DNA of 35,564 nucleotides, taken from Methanoregula sp. (GTDB taxonomy: Archaea > Halobacteriota > Methanomicrobia > Methanomicrobiales > Methanospirillaceae). The position numbers and the translations under genes were made by a program. A model generated the notes under the pieces. The model did no database searches. It saw only the letters and a program-made list of their open reading frames with translations, and was not told where the DNA came from. Positions 33,930-35,564 of the stretch are shown here, piece after piece; position 1 is the first letter of the stretch; the number at the start of each line of letters is the position of its first letter. The DNA lies in assembly GCA_026394655.1 (NCBI GenBank), contig JAPKXU010000223.1, positions 1-35,564 on the forward strand. The letters are read 5' to 3'.

Positions 33930-34218
33930 CAGATTTGCATTCCCTGCATCACTGGTGAGGAAAAGACTGCTTCTGTTTTGGGGTCTGAAAGAAAAGTAGG
34001 GGGTTTGGGGCGGGAGATCCCTGCCGATAGACAACTATAAGGAACGGACCGGGGTCAAGCAAGTACGTACCCGTAGGAGGGCCTCTCTTATGGATAGGGC
34101 GGGACGGGGGTCCGGACCCGGGAAGATCGCAGGGCGGCTGGTCCGGCAGGAGAACAGGTAAGGTCTTTCCGGTTACTTTCATCCAGTCAAACCTGCTCCG
34201 GATATCACCAGGAGACCG
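33930..34218. other. Gap between methyltransferase and channel genes
   Basis: No convincing gene on either strand. A perfect 12-base palindrome GGGTCCGGACCC lies at 34108-34119; it may be chance. Confidence 0.3.
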
Positions 34219-35004
34219 CTATCCCGGGATAAATGCTTCATACTGAAGCCCGATCGATGGAATACGAAGAGTTCCGTTATCATCCGCGGGATATCTGCTC
34301 ACCAGAACGTCGACCACGTCCTTGAGAAAATCTTCTCTCATAGGGAAGGGAACTCTCTCCAGTGCCGGGAGAAACGCAGCCCTTATCATACCCGTAAGCC
34401 CGTCCCTGTCCTTGTGCACCATCTGTCTCGGGATGGTCTCAAGCCGGTTTATCCTGAACTCGGCTCCTTCAAGAATAGAGCGGTACTCTTCAATAGAATA
34501 ATATTGGAACGGATGGACATAGCCCTCAAAATATCTGCTCCAGAAAGGTTTGCCTATCACCTCATCGCTGGCATCCAAGACCGCCGAAGAACTTCCCCTG
34601 GCACTCATCTGTACAAGTACTCTCCCTTTCGGGCGAAGTGCGCAATAGATCCCTGCGAGCAACTGGTAATGATTGGGTACCCAGTGAAGAGCATAATTGG
34701 AAAAGATAACGTCAAAGGTATTGTAAAACGGGAGTGATTGTGCATTTCCGTTGACAAATGAAATATTGTCCACCGATTTAAAATTCGAATGGGCATATCG
34801 TACCATATCCCCGGAGAGATCAAGGCCCACTACGTAACCCCCGGGTACTTTTCCTGCAAGATCCAGTGTGATCTTTCCGTCACCACACCCGATATCAAGA
34901 ATCTTATCGGTTTTATTGAGCGTCAGGTTCTGGATAAAGTCGTTTGCACATGACTTTTGATACGTAGAATTCGCGGCATATTCTGCAGGGTTCCAATGGT
35001 ACAT
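34219..35004 (-). CDS. SAM-dependent methyltransferase (trans-aconitate methyltransferase-like)
   Basis: 261-residue class I methyltransferase. The SAM-binding motif I is ILDIGCGDGKITLDLA, followed by VVGLDLSGDMVRYA (motif II), FVNGNAQSLPF and FDVIFSNYALHWVPN (motif IV), as in the Tam/UbiE-like group. The C-terminal half has a helical cap typical of trans-aconitate methyltransferases, including FRINRLETIPRQM. Some members methylate carboxylates; the substrate here is unknown. The ATG at 35004 fits the start MYHWNPAEYA. A TATA-like element lies upstream and the leader should be about 18 bases. It may be followed on the same strand by the channel gene, but a 340-base gap makes co-transcription uncertain. 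Confidence 0.87.
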   Translation of the reverse strand: MYHWNPAEYAANSTYQKSCANDFIQNLTLNKTDKILDIGCGDGKITLDLAGKVPGGYVVGLDLSGDMVRYAHSNFKSVDNISFVNGNAQSLPFYNTFDVIFSNYALHWVPNHYQLLAGIYCALRPKGRVLVQMSARGSSSAVLDASDEVIGKPFWSRYFEGYVHPFQYYSIEEYRSILEGAEFRINRLETIPRQMVHKDRDGLTGMIRAAFLPALERVPFPMREDFLKDVVDVLVSRYPADDNGTLRIPSIGLQYEAFIPG

Positions 35005-35043
35005 AGCAGACGCTATGTTCTCTTTGTTTTTAATCCTGTCCAG

Positions 35044-35058
35044 AATATAAAATATTTT
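35044..35058 (-). promoter_or_regulatory. Candidate TATA box of the methyltransferase gene
   Basis: AAAATATTTTATATT-type AT-rich element on the minus strand, centred about 44 bases before the ATG at 35004. Confidence 0.4.
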
Positions 35059-35150
35059 CCCTGTTCCGGACGAACATCTCGTCTTGAATTCCTGCCATAA
35101 TCGGGATCCATTTCAAAGGCTAAGTGTATAGTTGTAAAGTGCCACAATTA

Positions 35151-35185
35151 ATGTCCACTTTGTCGACGGAGTTTATGTCCGCTTT
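35151..35185. repeat. Pair of 11-base direct repeats, operator-like
   Basis: ATGTCCACTTT (35151-35161) and ATGTCCGCTTT (35175-35185), 24 bases apart, that is slightly over two helical turns, with TGTCGAC between them. They lie about 150 bases upstream of the methyltransferase. The rest of the stretch 35059-35358 holds no recognised gene. Confidence 0.35.
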
Positions 35186-35358
35186 TCACCCGCAAGCACT
35201 TATACGGTGCTGTTGAGTTTACGGTTGGTGACGGATTTTCGACTTCGAAAGAATTTGCAGATCAACCACAGACGCAACAGAACCATTAAAAGGGACATGC
35301 CGGAAAAACAGCATAAAGAATATGGCTGGGGTAGGAGATGCTCATCCAAGCAATATCG

Positions 35359-35366
35359 AAAAAAAA
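35359..35366 (-). terminator. T-tract terminator of the carboxylesterase gene
   Basis: Eight T residues on the minus strand, six bases after the stop at 35373. Confidence 0.5.
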
Positions 35367-35372
35367 GTGGAT

Positions 35373-35564
35373 CTAATACCCGCTCTTGACGATGGGGACC
35401 GCCCCGATATCGAGATACTGGCTCCCGTCACGGGTATACTTCGGCCAGGTAACATTCATCCCGCCGTTCGGGTTTCCGGTCTTTGCAAAACGGGTCCAGA
35501 TATCGATCAGGTTGTCACCGACAGAATCTGTTACTTGATCCGAAGGAATCGGGACCTTGAATAA
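35373..35564 (-). CDS. Type B carboxylesterase, C-terminal end (truncated by window)
   Basis: The minus strand is open from the right edge of the window for 63 codons to a TAG at 35373-35375. It encodes LIDIWTRFAKTGNPNG, then WPKYTRDGSQYLDIG and a short end. This is the well-known C-terminal signature of type B carboxylesterases and para-nitrobenzyl esterases (W..FA.TG.PN, WP.Y). Such enzymes are alpha/beta hydrolases cleaving carboxylic esters, usually of about 500 residues; the catalytic serine and histidine lie outside the window. Members in archaea are often secreted. The frame is continuous, so there is no sign of damage within the visible part. Confidence 0.8.
   Translation of the reverse strand, partial: LFKVPIPSDQVTDSVGDNLIDIWTRFAKTGNPNGGMNVTWPKYTRDGSQYLDIGAVPIVKSGY

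Noticed and set aside
34108-34119. Perfect palindrome GGGTCCGGACCC
   Set aside because: Short, in GC-rich sequence, with no neighbouring promoter or second copy; listed only as content of the gap.
35207-35389. 60-codon plus-strand frame near the right edge
   Set aside because: Very basic product crossing the terminator and 3' end of the carboxylesterase; most likely chance.
1-35564. tRNA genes, CRISPR arrays, insertion sequences, phage genes
   Set aside because: No cloverleaf with a T-arm, no regularly spaced repeats, no transposase or integrase motifs were seen; GGTTCGA strings found lie inside protein genes.

Overview
The window comes from a methanogenic euryarchaeon, most probably a hydrogenotrophic member of the Methanomicrobiales. 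This rests on a gene for methenyl-tetrahydromethanopterin cyclohydrolase (mch), archaeal ribosomal proteins L7Ae, S28e and L24e, the archaeosine enzymes TgtA and ArcS, an archaeal RNase P RNA, an Orc1/Cdc6 initiator and a CetZ tubulin. The genus cannot be fixed from sequence alone. Genes are dense and often overlap by a few bases, and many TATA-like boxes and T-tract terminators fit archaeal transcription.

Layout. Positions 1-3957 (+) hold a cobalt/nickel uptake operon, cbiM (cut by the window edge), cbiN, cbiQ, cbiO, coupled to a CbiA/CfbB amidotransferase for corrinoid or F430 synthesis. ilvD follows at 4050-5693. On the minus strand, 12954 down to 5797 carries AMMECR1, tgtA, arcS, a three-gene proton-translocating transhydrogenase (pntA1, pntA2, pntB) and a small repeat protein. 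RNase P RNA is at 13133-13471 (+). A membrane-anchored protein and cetZ form a minus-strand pair (13661-15984). Divergent from cetZ is a tight four-gene operon (16182-21068, +): FAD oxidoreductase, DPM1-like glycosyltransferase, flippase-like membrane protein and DUF2298 membrane protein. It looks like a pathway building and exporting a lipid-linked sugar.

Positions 21240-25312 (+) hold the ribosomal cluster, an ndk remnant, a nitrilase-family amidohydrolase, a threonine synthase gene with an internal stop codon, and a secreted protein. mch and orc1/cdc6 lie on the minus strand (25563-27705), with a possible replication origin upstream of orc1. From 28158 to the right edge the content is more accessory: an M13 metalloprotease, a remnant of a prolyl oligopeptidase, a DHA2-type MFS exporter, a 30-residue membrane protein, a pentameric ligand-gated ion channel homologue, a methyltransferase, and the 3' end of a type B carboxylesterase.

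The points most worth following up are: two damaged housekeeping genes within 2.5 kb (ndk lacks its first ~18 codons and runs into rpl24e; thrC has a CAA-to-TAA-like stop at codon 172); the four-gene glycan operon with an apparent CTG or ATT start; the Cys-loop-type channel homologue; the CetZ and membrane-protein pair; and PntAB in a methanogen. No tRNA, CRISPR array, insertion sequence or prophage was seen.
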